Both the position numbers and the translations under genes were made by a program. Shown piece by piece: positions 5,891-6,082 of a DNA stretch of 6,082 bases (positions are counted from its first letter, which is position 1; every line of letters starts with the position of its first letter). This DNA comes from CAZJOD01 sp964547525 (GTDB taxonomy: Bacteria > Bacillota > Clostridia > JAAYHZ01). Under the pieces are notes generated by a model. That model saw nothing but the letters and a program-made list of their open reading frames with translations. It had not been told where the DNA came from and did no database searches. Location: contig CAZJOD010000198.1 of the NCBI GenBank assembly GCA_964547525.1, forward strand, positions 1 through 6,082, given 5' to 3'.

Positions 5891-6082
5891 TTATATAAGC
5901 TTATCGTTAATAATCTTCATATACTGTTCGTCTATAATGGATACATTATATTCCTTGACCTTATTAACACAACAAAAGGCTGCCGGTGTTTCTTTAATTT
6001 CGAGATACCGTCCAATTATACCGACCATTATACAAGACACATGGTACTATGACAGGTAACTTAAAGTCTTTTCTTTCTATCG
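5891..6082 (-). pseudogene. Frameshifted C-terminal remnant resembling an Rpn-family (PD-(D/E)XK) putative transposase
   Basis: Reading leftward from the window edge, one frame gives IERKDFKLPVIVPCVLYNG, then RYNWTVSRN and a stop at 5994-5996. The pattern LPxIxPxVLYNG...W(T/S)xxxxF is the signature I recall from Rpn/Transposase_31-type PD-(D/E)XK proteins, recombination-promoting nucleases common in many copies in Clostridia. The expected next residues, FKE, are missing one base. Another frame resumes at the same point with IKETPAAFCCVNKVKEYNV and stays open to a TAA at 5891-5893. That tail looks codon-like but I do not recognise it as the usual Rpn continuation, so a deletion or recombination may also have occurred. 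The catalytic N-terminal part lies beyond the window. The family call rests on a short motif and was not searched. Confidence 0.5.

Noticed and set aside
5849..6052. 67-codon plus-strand open frame starting at a TTG
   Set aside because: It has no ribosome binding site and an AT-driven I/Y/N-rich composition, and it lies antisense to the Rpn-like remnant.

Overview
The window looks like a draft-assembly fragment from a low-GC Firmicute, most likely a member of the Clostridia. The intergenic DNA is very AT-rich. There is a consensus sigma-A promoter and strong GGAGG-type ribosome binding sites, a small CspA-family cold shock protein, and a large secreted protein ending in three SLH domains, which is typical of Gram-positive clostridial cell surfaces. 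A run of exactly 100 N (3435-3534) is an assembly gap of arbitrary length.

Layout from left to right. (1) 1-207, minus strand: the N-terminal 69 residues of an NTF2/SnoaL-like protein running off the left edge. (2) 208-576: AT-rich divergent intergenic region with a clear promoter (419-447) and a 5' leader of about 120 nt holding a long stem-loop (473-533). (3) 577-789, plus strand: a 70-aa cold shock protein. (4) 790-1097: convergent intergenic region with an 86% GC, restriction-site-rich patch (903-937), a perfect 16-bp palindrome (934-970) and a perfect bidirectional intrinsic terminator (979-1014). (5) 1098-5367, minus strand: one very large surface-protein gene, split by the N gap into a C-terminal part (1098-3434) and an N-terminal part (3535-5367). 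(6) 5368-5890: AT-rich leader/upstream region with a possible promoter and several inverted repeats. (7) 5891-6082, minus strand: a frameshifted remnant that resembles the Rpn/PD-(D/E)XK 'transposase' family and runs off the right edge.

The main gene encodes, in order: signal peptide, six-bladed NHL-type beta-propeller, cadherin-like beta-sandwich, DNRLRE/CBM96-like domain, then alternating Shr-like HID (DUF1533) modules and Ig-like modules with a measured period of 603 nt (201 aa), a long beta-rich linker, and three SLH domains. It should be exported and held on the cell wall, with the propeller and sandwich domains displayed outward. The two halves lie in different frames only because the gap was written as 100 N. 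Replacing it with the 150 nt predicted from the tandem repeat restores one frame and gives a protein of 1439 aa.

The genes do not form an obvious pathway. The cold shock gene and the surface-protein gene converge on a shared terminator, and the NTF2-like gene is divergent from the cold shock gene. I see no clear new defence or mobile system. The best leads are the repeat hidden by the gap, the cold-shock leader hairpin, the GC-rich cloning-site-like patch and the decayed Rpn-like gene.
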